Part shown: piece after piece, positions 1-11,565 of the stretch
Layout of the letters: each line of letters starts with the position of its first letter
How positions within the stretch are numbered: the first letter of the stretch is position 1
Source: Moniliella sp. 'wahieum'
Taxonomy: Eukaryota; Basidiomycota; Moniliellomycetes; Moniliellales; Moniliellaceae
Length of the DNA stretch: 64,000 bases
Assembly: GCA_003971905.1 (NCBI GenBank)
Contig: RSEE01000060.1
Coordinates: forward strand, 1 to 64,000
Reading direction: 5' to 3'
Position numbers and translations under genes: made by a program
Notes under the pieces: model-generated
Database searches by the model: none
Seen by the model: the letters and a program-made list of their open reading frames with translations, nothing else
What the model was told of the DNA's origin: nothing

Positions 1-520
1 AGTTGGGGCCATCGTCAAAGGTCAACCCCCAGGTCTCGGGCTCGTCACAGGTGTACACATCGGGGGGAATGCCGGCGGCCTTGGGGTGGACACACTTGGT
101 CTCGGTCACCAGCAGGGGGTCTTGGGCAGTGTTGTAGGTGGTGCCTTGTTCTGAGCCGGTTGGCTGGCCCTTGGGGGCAATGTTGGGATGGTGACCTGCT
201 TTTGCAGGCTGGCCCAAACCGAGGTGGCCTCCTGGTCGGAAGGCATGATGTCGGCAATCTCCCACACGGTGGGGAAGGCGCTGGTGAAGGACGAGGCAGG
301 AGCGTAGCTGTAAGGCGTGCACTCCTGCTTGGGGGTGGTGACCGACTGCCAGGTCTGGTCGTTGTAGGCGGCCTGGCGGCGCTGCATGCCGCGCTTGGCA
401 GCTTGCGCCTGGAGTGCGCGCGGCATCCGCCCGGGGAAGCCGGCACCGAGATGTGCGGCGGCCTGACCGGCACCGGCAAGCAGGCCGCCAAGAAGCGCGA
501 GGCAGAGTAAGATGGTGCAT
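1..520 (-). CDS. Chitin deacetylase, N-terminal part (runs off the window)
   Basis: Secreted or cell-wall polysaccharide deacetylase of the NodB family, which removes acetyl groups from chitin to give chitosan. The protein starts with a hydrophobic leader (ILLCLALLGGLLAGAGQA) that looks like a signal peptide. At the window edge it reads into YTCDEPETWGLTFDDGPN, which contains the first NodB metal-binding motif TFDDGP. The C-terminal catalytic half lies outside the window. The longest frame opens with a non-ATG codon, so I take the ATG at 520; a one-base indel just after it is needed to enter the leader frame. A second frame break lies near 207-215, where VTIPN continues as IAPKGQPTGSEQG in another frame. 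Which of the several fungal CDA paralogues this is cannot be said. Confidence 0.8.
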   Translation of the reverse strand, partial: MHHLTLPRASWRPACRCRSGRRTSRCRLPRADAARTPGASCQARHAAPPGRLQRPDLAVGHHPQAGVHALQLRSCLVLHQRLPHRVGDCRHHAFRPGGHLGLGQPAKAGHHPNIAPKGQPTGSEQGTTYNTAQDPLLVTETKCVHPKAAGIPPDVYTCDEPETWGLTFDDGPN

Positions 521-1680
521 CGTGGCGATGTGTGCAAAGAAGGTGGCGGTGGCAGATCAGACGAGGGGGCGAGGCGACGAGGTATAGTCGGGGCCAGCGC
601 TGAGCTGAGGCGGGACGAAGAGAAGGGAACAAGTAAGGCAGGCGGGGCAGGCGAGGAGGCAGTTGTAAGATGCTAAGACGCACGAACGCCCTGTTGCGCA
701 TCGCATTGGCAGTGCGCCCCTGCGCCTCGGCCGGGTGCAAGGGATTGGCGTCGATGGGCTAGGCACAGGCAGAGCGTCTGCTGGGGGGGGGTGGGGCACG
801 GCGTCTGTGGCCCACCCTGCAGCAGCTCTGCGGCAGGGCGATCGAAAGCAGTGCGTCGCCTTCGGCAGCACGGCTGAGCCTCAGCAGCACGCCTGTGCGC
901 AGCAGCCACGGCAGCAGCCACCGGCAGCAGCCACCGGCAGTGCAGCAGCAGCAGCCCCCCGGCAGCCACCCCGCAGCAGCGCCCCCGGTTTAGCTAGTTC
1001 ACTATAGCGCACACCAACCATCGATCGGCGTCATCGATCATCGACCACCGACCATCGTCGTCCGACAGTGGCCCCACGGCCTCCGACGCCCGTCCCCGAC
1101 GCTGAGCTGACTAGTGACTAGTGACTTGCCACTGGGGTCGCTGCAAGGCCACCGCCAGCGGCTGCACTGGGTCAGCCATATTCGTCTCTCCACGAGCTAG
1201 CGAGAGGGATGCAGGATGGATGGGATGCCCGCATGATGCATGATGCACATGATGCATGATGGTTTGGAACTGAATATTAGCGAGAACCCGCTGCAGAGCG
1301 CTGCGCCGCGTGGTAAGCCCAGAGCGCACAGTCTGTCCATGTGACAGCGTAGAGCACGAGTCGAGTCACTGTCACTTGCCACTCGTCCCTGGTGCCCTAG
1401 ACACCAGCTCACTAGGCTCACTCGCCGAGCCACGGCGTGGTCGGTGTCACGTGCCACGCGCTGGAAGTTTCGGGCTGAGGTAAGCATGCATGCGCAAGGC
1501 AGGACGCGTGCGGCGGCGGCTGGCCACTTTGAAACATCCAGCAGGAAGAGGCGCGTGGCTAGCGGCCAGCTGCCAGCGGCCAGTTGCAAATTGCAGGGTG
1601 GAAGTTGGACGCGGCAAGTGGCCCAGTCAGCCAACCTCCGTCGCGAGCCCCAGCTTCCCCCCCCCCACCACTCTCGCCGC
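521..1680. other. Intergenic region between two divergent genes
   Basis: No supportable gene. It holds a CAG/CAGC-rich stretch at about 880-970, a cluster of ATCGAT and CGACCATCG-type motifs at 1018-1060, and two heptamer palindrome arrays listed separately. It should contain the promoters of the chitin deacetylase (leftward) and the RCC1-PHD gene (rightward). I saw no clear TATA box. Confidence 0.5.
1110..1261. repeat. Heptamer palindrome arrays (ACTAGTG at 1110-1126; ATGCATG at 1231-1261)
   Basis: At 1110-1126 the heptamer ACTAGTG is repeated. At 1231-1261 ATGCATG and a near variant are repeated. In each the first six bases are a perfect palindrome and the seventh is a spacer. They belong to the wider set of such arrays in the intergenic DNA of this window. 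Confidence 0.7.
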
Positions 1681-3690
1681 ATGGCCACCCACCCGAACCC
1701 ACCGACGACCAGGGCCTTCCCCTCTGGGGCCGAGGTGCGTTCCCTGTCCCCGCACCCCCCTCCCCGCGCCCGCCTAACCCCCCTCTCTCCAGCGTTGCTC
1801 TGCGGTGCGACCGACTTTGGCAATGTCGGCCGCAAAGCCAAGCCCGTCGCGTCCACCAAGGGCCCCGCGTATCCCGACCTGTCGTCCGTCCACATTCTCC
1901 GCAGCCTATCCAACGTCCGCATTTCCAAGATCCGCACCAGCCACTCCTCCGCCCACGTCGTCTTTCTCTCCGTCGAAGGAAACGCGTTTGTGCTGGGCCG
2001 CAATGAGCATGGCCAACTGGGCTTCAAGCCCTCCCAGGCCCCGGCCGCTGCGTCGGGCAAGCGGGGCAATCAGGACGTGTATGCCGGTGCGGCTATCCAT
2101 ACGCCGGCGAAACTGAGGAGAAAGGACTTTGACCCACCATTCCTGCCGGCGCGGACGGGGACATTGTCGAGGCGGCCACCGGACGACACCACACTCTCCT
2201 TGTCACTCGCAGTGGCCAGCTCTACACTGCCGGCCAGGGAAACGTGGGACAGGTGCGTAGGCGGGATGTGATGAGAGCAAGGAATGCGATCCTGCGGCCG
2301 TGCAGAGACTGACCTCTTTTTCTTTTTGCTTGTTCAGCTCGGTCGGTCGCGCGGTCAGCAAGGATCAGTTCAGTTTACTCGGATTACTGCCGCGCCATTT
2401 GTCAAGGAGAAGGATCCGGTGGTGCAAGTGTCGGCGGGGGTTGACTTTTCGTTGGTACTTACTGCTTCAGGAAAGGGTACGCCCCCCCCCCGTTTCTCCT
2501 CTCCCTCGCGCCTGGCTGGCACGTGCGACAACAGGAGGAACATGAGAAACTGACATGTCTGTAGTGTACTCGTTGGATCGATGGAGAGCCGGCAGCTGGG
2601 AAATGGAACGTCGGGAGAGTACATTGTGCAAGCGGGCCGGACCGCGTTTGGAGAGAGGAGTGAGCCCGGGTTGATCGAAGCCTTGGCTGGGGAGAAGGTG
2701 ATCCAAGTTGCGTGTGGCCAGCACCATGCCATTGCGCTGACCGAGCGAGGCATTCCGTACGTCTGGGGGGCCGGCGGGTATGGTCGTCTCGGCTTAGGAG
2801 ACGGACACGATGCCAACCCGACGGCCGTTCGGCACTTGATCGGGACAACGACAAGCTCAAGGCGAGAAAGGTGATTGCTGGTCCGACAGCTTCGGTTGTG
2901 ATTGATGGACAACAACAGTTCTGGCTCACTGGCAAGTGGAAAATCACTGGCCAAGGCGGCGCAGGTCAATCCAACATGCACTTTAGCTGTACGTTGTTCG
3001 TCGAATGTGGGACTTGTACCCGGGCCACGGAAGATGACTAACGCAGAAAAACCAGATGACCTTGACCTAATGGGAGTCAAGGTCAAAAGTGCCGCTCTGG
3101 GCGGGGGTGACGCTCTTTGTTGTGGCAGAGGATGCCGGTTCGACATCCAAGTATGGCGCGACGATGAACGTGTGCTGGGGTCAGAATGCGACGTATGGCG
3201 AGCTCGGGTTTGGCGAGGGAAGACCAAAGAGCGCCACGCGGCCGCAAGTTGGGAGGCACTGGACAACATTGCGGTTTTGGAAATTGGCGCGTCGTTGGGG
3301 ACCACGTTTATTCTGGCGCGCAACATGGGCGACGCCTATTCCGACCTTCCGCGCTACCCGAGACGATCGAGGTCGAGTCGGATGCGTGCCAAGTGTGTGG
3401 CAAGAACGACGAGGAGGCAGCAGAAGAGAATGGCGACTTGCTCGAGTGCGAGAAATGTGACTTGGCGTATCATCTCAAGTGCTTGGACCCCCCCTGGACG
3501 AGGTGCCAGAGGGGGAATGGCACTGCCCGTGTGCAAGGACCGTGGGCTACGGGAAGTCGGATTTCCTGAGCCGAGCAAAGCCGATGACCCAGATGCGCCT
3601 CTCGTCGACCTCAATGACGCCTCCTCTAGCACCAAGCGACCGGCTAACGGCAGCCCGCGCGTTGCGCCTGCCAAGAAAAGCAAAAAATGA
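1681..3690 (+). CDS. RCC1-repeat protein with C-terminal PHD finger
   Basis: The body is made of RCC1-type beta-propeller repeats: GATDFGNVGRKAK, FVLGRNEHGQLGF, QLGNGTSGEY, VWGAGGYGRLGLGD and GELGFGEG are visible in order. A C4HC3 PHD finger follows at about 3390-3535: CQVCGKNDEE, then GDLLECEKCDLAYHLKCLDP and GEWHCPC. The protein ends in a basic tail, PAKKSKK. RCC1 propellers act on Ran or on chromatin; PHD fingers read histone H3 tails, so a chromatin role is inferred. Exon 1 starts at the ATG at 1681. Likely introns are near 1735-1791, 2253-2338, 2478-2564 and 2991-3052. Several one-base indels break the frame, for example just before SMESRQLGNG near 2577 and inside the PHD tail. Ran GEF activity is not demonstrated; the true RCC1 orthologue may lie elsewhere. 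Confidence 0.8.
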
Positions 3691-5766
3691 TCTCTGCCCC
3701 ACTTTCCTTTTGCGGCTGCCCGAACTGGAAACATGTTGGGGCAGCGTAGTGCCTCCAATCTTACACCACCTAGTCATGAGGCTTGAGTATGCTGCACAGA
3801 ATGGATTGCTTGTCCTGCCATGTCCACCTCGTTCCGCATCATGTAAGAGCCTAAGCGCCTGGCCTTCAACCAAGGGGAACAGGTACAACCAGGTGAGAGG
3901 AAGTGCTCCATCAGACGCGCGGACACATGGCACCGCGCCGCTCTTGGAGCTCAGGCCGACCCTCAGTGCATGTAGATGTGGGTGCCGCTGACGTGGCGGG
4001 AAAGGGGCCGGTGATAGGCCCAAACATCAACCTGCGCCAGATAGACGTTGCGCGCAGACTGGGACGCCGACAACACAGCTGCAGACCCTCCGACGGTATA
4101 TATAGAGATGCTGAAGAATTTGGCTTAGCAAATATGCTCCTCCTGCAATCCCTGGCCGGACGCGCGACTCGCCACGGAGGATCTGGACCCGGCGGAGCAT
4201 GGGCGGGAGTATACATGGGCACCCGTTCCCTGTTCTACGTTTCGCTTGGGCACCAGGGATAAGGTCAACCACAACCCAAAGAGCAGGCTAGGACTAGGGC
4301 ATGTGCTACCGGTTACCCCCCCACCTGATCCCACCAATGGCAGGTAATACCCCGACGAGACGCGCCCTGACAAACGGCTAGGCTTGCGCTGCGTAACCCC
4401 GGTGGGATGTTCGGGCGTGTTCGACGCGATCAACCCCACAGCCTCTGAGTGCGTCTGCCCCGGCTCGCCAGGCCCATGTCGGCCGAAACCTCTGGGAAGA
4501 AAGCGAGACGCCGCTGGTCCGGCTACCAATAAGCTGGAGAAACCGTCGATGATTGCGCCCATCAACAAGCCATTGCGCATCCAGCGAATGCCGCGCCTGT
4601 GCTGCCCTCCAATTGCTCTGCAGGCTAGTACGCAGGGCTGAAGCAGTGGGGTTCTAAGGGGGGGGGCACATTGGGAAAATGCCAACCAGGTATGAACGAT
4701 TTCGTCTCTCGTCCCCCGGAGCAGTTGCACAGACTCGTGTCTAACTGCCTCGAGGTCAGCCCCAGCTTTATCATAGGAACCATGCGCGCCAGCGAGAGCC
4801 GATCTGGCGAACACGATGATCCCGCAGCCATTGCGGTGTTTGAGAGAGAATGCCCCCGCCAATGCGGGACTCAAAAAGAGTCTATAGACTGGCCCGAGCT
4901 GTGAGAGTGACTGGACGCCAGACCGCCTCGGATGTCTGACTAAGTAGTATAGTACCAAGATACACGTCCAAGCCCCCCCCCCGCACGATACCGAGAAGGT
5001 CAAAAAGGATACGGAAACGCAGGAGAGCCGCTTTGGAGGACGAGACCAGGGAGGTTTCAGACAAGATCCAAGCGGTGACAAGGTGCCGGACTAGTATGAT
5101 AGAACAGGCGCAGATTTCTCCTTCCAACTAAGCTGCGTGGGAGTGTGAAGTCCAAGAAAGGGGGTGGTGACAAGCGTATATGCGGGCTCTGTCAAGGGGA
5201 AAGCAGAGAGCGGAGGCAGGACAAAACGACAGCTCACCATTCTTTTGCGAGAACCGATCAAGCCCACAACTCCGCTGTGTGGGAGGCGCAAGGGTATACA
5301 TGTATCGAGCGATGGTGCACCTCAAGCTTACTGAGTCTGCGGAAGCGCTTCAGCACTGACATGGGACCCTCAAGTCGATCCCAAAGAGACGTCAAGACGT
5401 ATATTCGCTAAAACCAATTGTACTGGCCGCGATGAAGAACAAGCCGTTGCGGCCCAGTACGCGAGGCGATGAAGCAAAAATACAAGGCGGCCAAGGGAGA
5501 GGAAGGAATGCCAGTGAGAAATCCAAAGGAAGCATGCCGCGGTTAGCGAGCGGGATGACGAGAGACGGAGGAGCACTGCAGATACACTGCTGGCAGTGGA
5601 AGTCAATGCAATTCAATGTTGTCTCCCGTTTTCCCTTGGCGCACAAAACTGCTGCCCCAGAGGGCCTATTGCACATGCTGGTACCAGCCTGCCAGACCAC
5701 TATGTAGGAAAGCATCTGGCCAAACGAGCTGGCCAGTGGGGAGCAAGGGAATCGCCCGGAGGCAGT
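3691..5766. other. Gene-poor region, about 2.1 kb
   Basis: Open frames of up to about 318 codons exist on both strands, but none shows a recognisable motif, and their composition does not differ from the opposite frames. A TATA-like stretch (TATATATAG) lies near 4097. Several C or G runs of 8-9 bases occur (for example near 4974). I see no RNA gene. Confidence 0.4.
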
Positions 5767-6596
5767 TTACAGGTTCATAGTCTCCAGCGGCGGCCGAGCT
5801 GTCGGGGCAATCTTGGTGGTGCCCTGCAGTGCGGCAGGCTGGGATGGGGCAGGTGGTGCGGGCGTGGCATGCGCAGCATACACTCCGCCCATGGCCGTTC
5901 GGACTTGGGATATGGTTGGTCCGCCGGTCGACGTGTCCTGGACCAAGTCGAGGCTTAGGCCGGGCATGCCGCCTCCGGGGTGAGCAGCACGTGCGGGCCG
6001 GGCTGCGGGTCAAATGACGGCGGCGGCACAGCCGGCCAGCGTCGGGAGGCGCGACATCCTGGTCTGGATGTGCGGCTTCCTGGTCCGGAAGCGCCAGGGC
6101 CGGAGGGGACGAGGAAGGAGGCGCAGCGAGGCGGTTGAGCGCGGCGACCAGGTCGTCGGCCAGGGTATCTTTTCCGGGGCCTGTTCGGTGGTGGGGGCCC
6201 AGCCGACGGGCGGGCTGCCCGGCGGGGAGATGAGAAAATTCTTTTCGGCCGGCGGGACATGCAGGTGGACATCGTCTTGCAGCGGAGCCCAGACCAGCTC
6301 GTCGCCCGGCTGGCCAAAGTAGACGCGGATTGCGTCGGGAGCGGTGAGTGGCAGACGGTCGAGGCGCGCCTTGGCGCGTGCAGCGTCCTGCGCCGACTCA
6401 AACACCACGATCGCCCGGTGGTGCGGGGCGAGGGGCACGTACCGGCGCAGCGGGCCGTACGCATGCAGCAGGTCCAGCAACGTGCGGCCCAGCTGCGGCG
6501 CAAGGAAAAAGTCGGGCGGGAGACGAGTGAAGATGAGGACGGAGGAAGCAACTACGGGAGCGACGGGAGCGGCCTGCAAGCAACCGGGTCAGCCAT
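5767..6596 (-). CDS. Calcipressin (RCAN/Rcn1-like calcineurin regulator)
   Basis: Binds and modulates calcineurin, the Ca2+/calmodulin-dependent phosphatase. The N-terminal half is the RRM-like RCAN domain (VLIFTRLPPDFF...; HRAIVVFESAQDAARAKARL; AIRVYFGQ). The hallmark serine-proline block KNFLISPPGSPPVGW follows; it is the family's phospho-regulated segment. The C-terminus ends TTKIAPTARPPLETMNL, like the short terminal motif of fungal calcipressins. I place the start at the ATG at 6596 (MADPVAC); a second in-frame ATG at 6623 is possible. One-base breaks occur just after the start and in the region after EKIPWP, where the frame must change to reach MPGLSLDLVQDTSTGG and the terminus. The divergence from family length is small. 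Confidence 0.82.
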
Positions 6597-6772
6597 TTCC
6601 AGGCGCGCAAAAGCCGCAGACATTGTGCTTATTCAACAGACAGGCGCATGCGCGCTGTGGGAGCCCCCGGGGGGGGGGGGCGTACATTAGGGGGGGGGGG
6701 GGAAAAGGGGAAGCGGTACAGCGCAAGAACACTAGTAGGGACGGAAGCGGTGGTCGCGGGGCGGCTCGTTTC

Positions 6773-7440
6773 TTACTTTTCCTGGACCGCCGTCTCCTCC
6801 TCCTGCTCCTCCTGCTCCGGCTCGAGCGGGTCGTCGTCCACGATGCCGCATGGCCCGCCGGCCATGCAGCCCGTTCCGAACGGCCCGAATGCGGCGAGCG
6901 GGTTGTCGGCGGCAGCGGCCGGGGCAGGGAGGAGGGTGGCGGCATACGAAACGGCGTCAAAGGCGTCTTGCAGTGTCGCGTCCGAGTCGGGGGCGACGGT
7001 GACCCACATTTCAGTCAGAGTGCCGGGGCCGTCGTCGTCGTCGTCGTGCTCAGGGGCATCGTCGAGGTGGAGGTAGAGGGCGGGGTGGCGGCGGTGGCGG
7101 CGAGGGGCGGCGGGAGGGAGCGGGTGAGGGCGTGGAGGGGAGGTGATGCCGCTGTGGGCGACGCTGAAGCCGGGGCCGGGGCGGGGAGGAAGCTGAGGGC
7201 GGCGTCGGTGATCCAGAGCTGGCCGGGGCGTGGAGGGGGCGCTGTGGGGGGGGGGTGGGGCGCGAGCGCAGCGCCGGCGAGGGCGGGCGGGGAGGGCGGA
7301 GAGGCGGAGGGGGCAGCGGGCGGGCCAGCGCAGGACGGGCGGCACGCGCTCCAGCGTGGCAGGCGTGGCACCGGCGCTGTGTGCGGCGGCGGCGGGGAGT
7401 GTGGGCGGGGGGCGTGGAGGAGCGCGAGGGAGGGGGGCAT
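6773..7440 (-). CDS. pICln-like methylosome subunit (Voldacs/CLNS1A family)
   Basis: pICln chaperones Sm proteins with the PRMT5 methylosome during snRNP assembly. The visible order fits the family: LERVPPVLRW near the N-terminus, the PH-like strand GQLWITDAALSFLP, GFSVAHSGI, LHALTRSLPP, then ALYLHLDD and an acidic loop (EHDDDDDGPG). Next comes the conserved EMWVTVAPDSDATLQDAFDAVSYAATL, split here into EMWVTVAPDSDATLQDAFDA and VSYAATL, and an acidic C-terminus (DDDPLEPEQEEQEEE). I chose the ATG at 7440 (MPPSLALL), giving about 222 codons, close to the usual length. Several one-base shifts in the C-rich first half move the signal between two frames. The gene is divergent from the GAS2-domain gene, with 197 bp between them. 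Confidence 0.72.
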
Positions 7441-7637
7441 GTGGGGGGGGGGGGGTGGGGGGGAGGCAGGCCGCGGCGGAGGCCGCGCAGGGGGCGCAGG
7501 CGGGTGCAATTTCAAACTGCAGCGGGTGGGTGTTGCCGTGTTGGGCAGCCAACAGCCGGAGAGCCGCGGGGGCATGCGCATGGCCTGGGACATGTGATGG
7601 CCTGGGACATGTGACTGCAGTAGACAGTTGAACGTAG

Positions 7638-10568
7638 ATGGCTGACCTCAGCCAGCAGCAGCAGCCGCCTGCCCACCCATGCCCCCTAGGTAGCCCGCCC
7701 CCTGCACCCACCAGCCCCACCCTCCCCTGGATCCCACCATGGCTGCTGCCCCCCGCTCGCCTGGGCGCCCGAGCCCGCCAGCCCCCCGTCCGCTGCATGC
7801 GCTCGCCGCCGACTCCAGCGCCTCCTTCGCCGCCGACTCAGACGCCGACGCCACCTCAGCCACGCCGCCCCCACCACGCCCCACCCCGCGCCCCCTCGCA
7901 CGCCCAGCCCAGCCCGTCTCTCGCCCCCCTCCCCCCCCCCCGACCTCTCCCTCGCACACGCACACGACCCCCCCCCGACCCGCTCAGCACCGCCGCCCGT
8001 GCTGTCGATGCCGCCGCCCTGTTGATCGAGCAGCTGCGCCAGGCCGTCTACACACTCGAGGAAGAGCGCCATCGCTCCGACGCGGCCCCGGCCCACCCCC
8101 CTCCTCCCTCTGCGCCCGAGCCCGACGCCCCGAGCAGGACACACCCCAGCCGGATGCCCCCCCGGCCCACCACCGGCGCAGCCCACGCTCGACACGCTCA
8201 TGATCGAGTTGGATGCCAAGTTGGAGCATACCAACCGCGCCTTTCTGCTGCTCGACACGGCGCTCGAGCGCGCCCGAGGACGACCACGCTTCCTCGTCCC
8301 ACAAGCACGGCCTGACGCTGCACACCTTACCCAGCAGTTCCTCGCTTGCCTCCCTCACCAGCGCAACCAGCTTTGACGACGAACTCTGGGCGGCCGGTGA
8401 CATGTCGAGCGATGCGGCGCTGACGTTGCCGGACACGGCCCTGCGCGGCTCGGGTTCGGCACGCGCAGCCGCAGCGCTCCGGACCCGGGCTGGTGGCTTG
8501 GGCCAAACCTGGTCTCAGCTCCAAGACGAGGTGGAAATGGTGCGGCGCGAGCTGGTGGACGACAAGCAGCAGCGTGCCTTTTCCGGCGTGGTTAGCGCAT
8601 GCGCACGAGCTGATGGACAGTCTGGCACGTGCGTTGGATGCGCAGGATGCCGTGGTGCGCGACTGGCCTCGGTCGAGGCGGCCTGTCTCAGCGCGCTGGC
8701 CGGCACCTCGGACCCGGACCCGGACGACTCGGGCCACACGCTTCTCGACCTCGACACGGCCTTGTCGCGAACCGAGACGTACGGGTGGATCTGCCTCGGT
8801 GGGCCGCAAAACGGACGTGAAGCTTTCGTATATGTGCCCAGCGTTCAGCGCGCGTTTTCCGGATTGGCTGCGATGCTCCACAGCCGCAACACATCCCATG
8901 GCGGCGCGGAGCGCATGCGCCTTGCCGCGGTCGAACGGGAGAAGCTGACGCAACGCACTGCCACCTCGGCCCGGGAACGTCGGAGAGTAGCGCATGCGCA
9001 TCGAGCCGTGGTGCGCAAACTGGCTGCTGCCGCGTCGGTGGATCCGGAACGCGACGGCCTTGGCAGCTGTGCCGCTGCTGCTGCCGACGCAAGCGCGACC
9101 TTTCCAATAGCTTTAGCTCGATCGGCGACCTTAGTTCGTCCGGTACCATCGTCTTTCCCACACCCCTCTTCGCCCACCGAGTCGAGAGGCACACGGACGC
9201 AGCCAGTTCCACGCCCCGCCATAGGGAACGGCGGCTGCCTTCTGGTTCGCGTCGGGTCTGGCCCGAACGGCCGGTCGGCTCACAGTCTTCTTCCTCTCCC
9301 CGGGCGAGGGGAGAGAACGGCCGGGTCCGGAGGTGAATACGCCCAGCTCCCTTGGTCCACGCCGTCCACCTAGGGACCAAGACGGGTCAGTGACGCTTCG
9401 TCGTCGGCCCCACCTAAGCCCCCCCGTGGGATGGAGAAGCGCTCACCGCCCGCTGGAGTACGCAGCCTGGGGCGTAGCGCGCCGCGCGCGCACTTACCCC
9501 GCTCGCATGACTCGGTGGTCAATTTGGCGCGCGCACTGGACCGTCTCGCGCTCGATCCCGAGAGGATCCCCTAGCTCTCCCGCTGCGTTGGCCGCGGGGA
9601 CGGGGCGCGCTGGGTCTATCTCTCACGCGGTCGATCTATGACGATGCGCCGCCCCAGCCGCACTCGGTGCCGCTGCGTGGAGCCAGTCCTGTGTCTTCCA
9701 CCAGTGGCGAGACGGCTACCACAGCCAACGGCGCCCAGTGTCGGGGCGCGTCAGCCGAGCCGCGGGGCAAACGATTGTCGCGCATTCCACGGCTCTCCTC
9801 CAGCCTCGCGCTGGGCAGCCCTTCTCGGCCCGGCTCGGCGCGGCCTCCGTCGGCGCTCAGTTCGCATGGGATGGAAGGTACGCCGCCGGTGGGCAGCATG
9901 CACCTTCCGCGTTCTCCCAGTTCGCTCGGAGCGTCGTCGCACACGCCACGTACGCCACGTTCGCGCGGCCCACCACCGTCGTCGCGCAGCCCAGGCCGCG
10001 CTCTCGGTCCGAGGCGGGCCGCGCACCGTGGCGCAAACCCCCGACCCAGTGATTGCTCAACGCGCCAACGTTTCTGCGTTTTACCCGGGCGTGCGTCGAC
10101 TCGCGCCCAGTCCTGGGCCAGGGAGCCGGCCAGCTGCGGCCAGTGGCGCACGGGGCGAACGTAGTGCGCAACCGGTGTCGGCCCCCCCGGCCGGCCGAGC
10201 AGTACGCGGCCCAGTTCGCGCATGCGCCCGCGTCGCGCATGGATGAGCCAACGTACGGCGAAGGTGTGGGGGGAGCTACGTGCCGAACGCGCTGGACGAT
10301 CTGGATGTGGCAGTCGGGGGTATGCGAATGCGGTCGGGGTGGCGATCGCGGTCTGGAGCCGCCTTTGGGGCGCGGACAGCGCCTGGTCCTGGGGCCAGGC
10401 AAGGAGGCTCATGCGCGGTATGCGCTGGGGGCGTCCGGTCATGTGCAAGATCCTCGAGTTGCATCGGCCGGGCGCCGCGTCAGGACCAAGAACGACGCGC
10501 AAGACCATGGTCCGCGCCGAGGGTTCTGGCAAGACCTCGAGACGTGGCTTCTGACGCGGCTCGAGTGA
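7638..10568 (+). CDS. Large coiled-coil protein with C-terminal GAS2/GAR domain
   Basis: The C-terminus matches the GAS2-related (GAR) microtubule-binding domain: YVPNALDDLDVAVGG, PGKEAHARYALG, VMCKILEL and the final FWQDLETWLLTRLE before the stop. The N-terminal third is Pro/Ser-rich and includes helical segments with coiled-coil character: AVDAAALLIEQLRQAVYTLE, LDTLMIELDAKLEHTNRAF followed by LLLDTALERARG, and LQDEVEMVRRELVDDKQQRAF. The middle is Ser/Arg/Pro-rich and of low complexity. GAR proteins crosslink microtubules; a cytoskeletal role is inferred. The start is the ATG at 7638. Many frame breaks (more than six) occur across roughly 975 codons, so the middle sequence is unreliable and an intron cannot be excluded. 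Confidence 0.65.
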
Positions 10569-11565
10569 TGCGTGATGTTGCTCCGGAGACGGGTGCGACA
10601 GGAGGAAGAGGGAGAAGTGTACCAGCTGCGCTGGATCGTTGTCTGTTCCTTGTCCGTATGTCGTGTCTACCGTGCTCATCTTCTGTCTGCCCGCCTGGCC
10701 AGCGATGGGCCGGGCGGGGTATCTACCACGTCTCGGTGGCCTCTTTCTGTTCTCCCCTTTCGGTCTTTGATGACGATGGCCCCAGGGCGATCTACATGCT
10801 GTACACACCAATAAAGAGACGCGTATGTTGTTGGCGTGCGTGCGGGATGGTGGATGGTGATGTAGCGTGTATAGCTGTAGCTTTTCGCTGTGCATGGCAA
10901 GGCTGAAAGCCGATATCTGAGGTTGACGAGGGCGATGAAGGCGATGAGGAGCATCGTGTTGGACAATGAAGGAAAGCACATGATTGACTGGGGCTTGCTC
11001 CGGCCCGAGAATGGCAAGGCGCCATCTTTAGTCTTCGGACAGGATCGCCTGTACTTGATAACGGCCTGCCCACATGCATGGCTGCGGCCGGCAGACGGGC
11101 AGGACTGATGCGATTGAATACGGAGTGTACTGAGTACTGACTATGATGGGGGCGGGGGCAGAGAGAGTGAGATAGCATGGTGATCGATAGTGCGACACCC
11201 ATCCCCCCACTGGCGCCATGCCGCGTGCAGATCGCATGGTCGATCATGCGGCGCTGCCTGGCATTGCACCGCCGAGGGCACTGGCCCACTGTGCTGGGCT
11301 GGCCAGCAGCGACCTGGCGAGCGCGCAAAGCGAACGTCTAACGCGCTGATATGCACACGGGCATCTGACTTGTGACGGGATGCTACGCCACGAGCCACTG
11401 CTCGGCCCAATCAGCCTGCGTCCTTGGAAACCAGGAGCAGGTCTCGCGCTCGCTGCTGCTTTCGCACGCTCGCGCCTTCCGTCCCATCGCATCGCCCCCA
11501 CCCCCACCACCCCATCTCTCGTCTCTGTCCTCCCTTCGCTATCCCCCCCCACACGCTCAACCTGC
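10569..11565. other. Intergenic region
   Basis: No supportable gene. It joins the 3' end of the GAS2-domain gene to the 5' end of the PNGase A gene. The last part (11460-11565) is strongly C/T-rich, as is common for fungal promoters and leaders. Confidence 0.4.

Noticed and set aside
4125-5081. A 318-codon minus-strand frame in the gene-poor region
   Set aside because: No recognisable motif, no supporting promoter or intron, and similar-sized frames occur on the other strand.
6344-7597. A 417-codon plus-strand Gly/Arg-rich frame
   Set aside because: It is antisense to calcipressin and pICln, both supported by family motifs. Its Gly/Arg content is the mirror of their Pro/Ala codons.
9636-10979. 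A 447-codon minus-strand frame
   Set aside because: Antisense to the GAS2-domain gene; Arg/Pro-rich with no motif.
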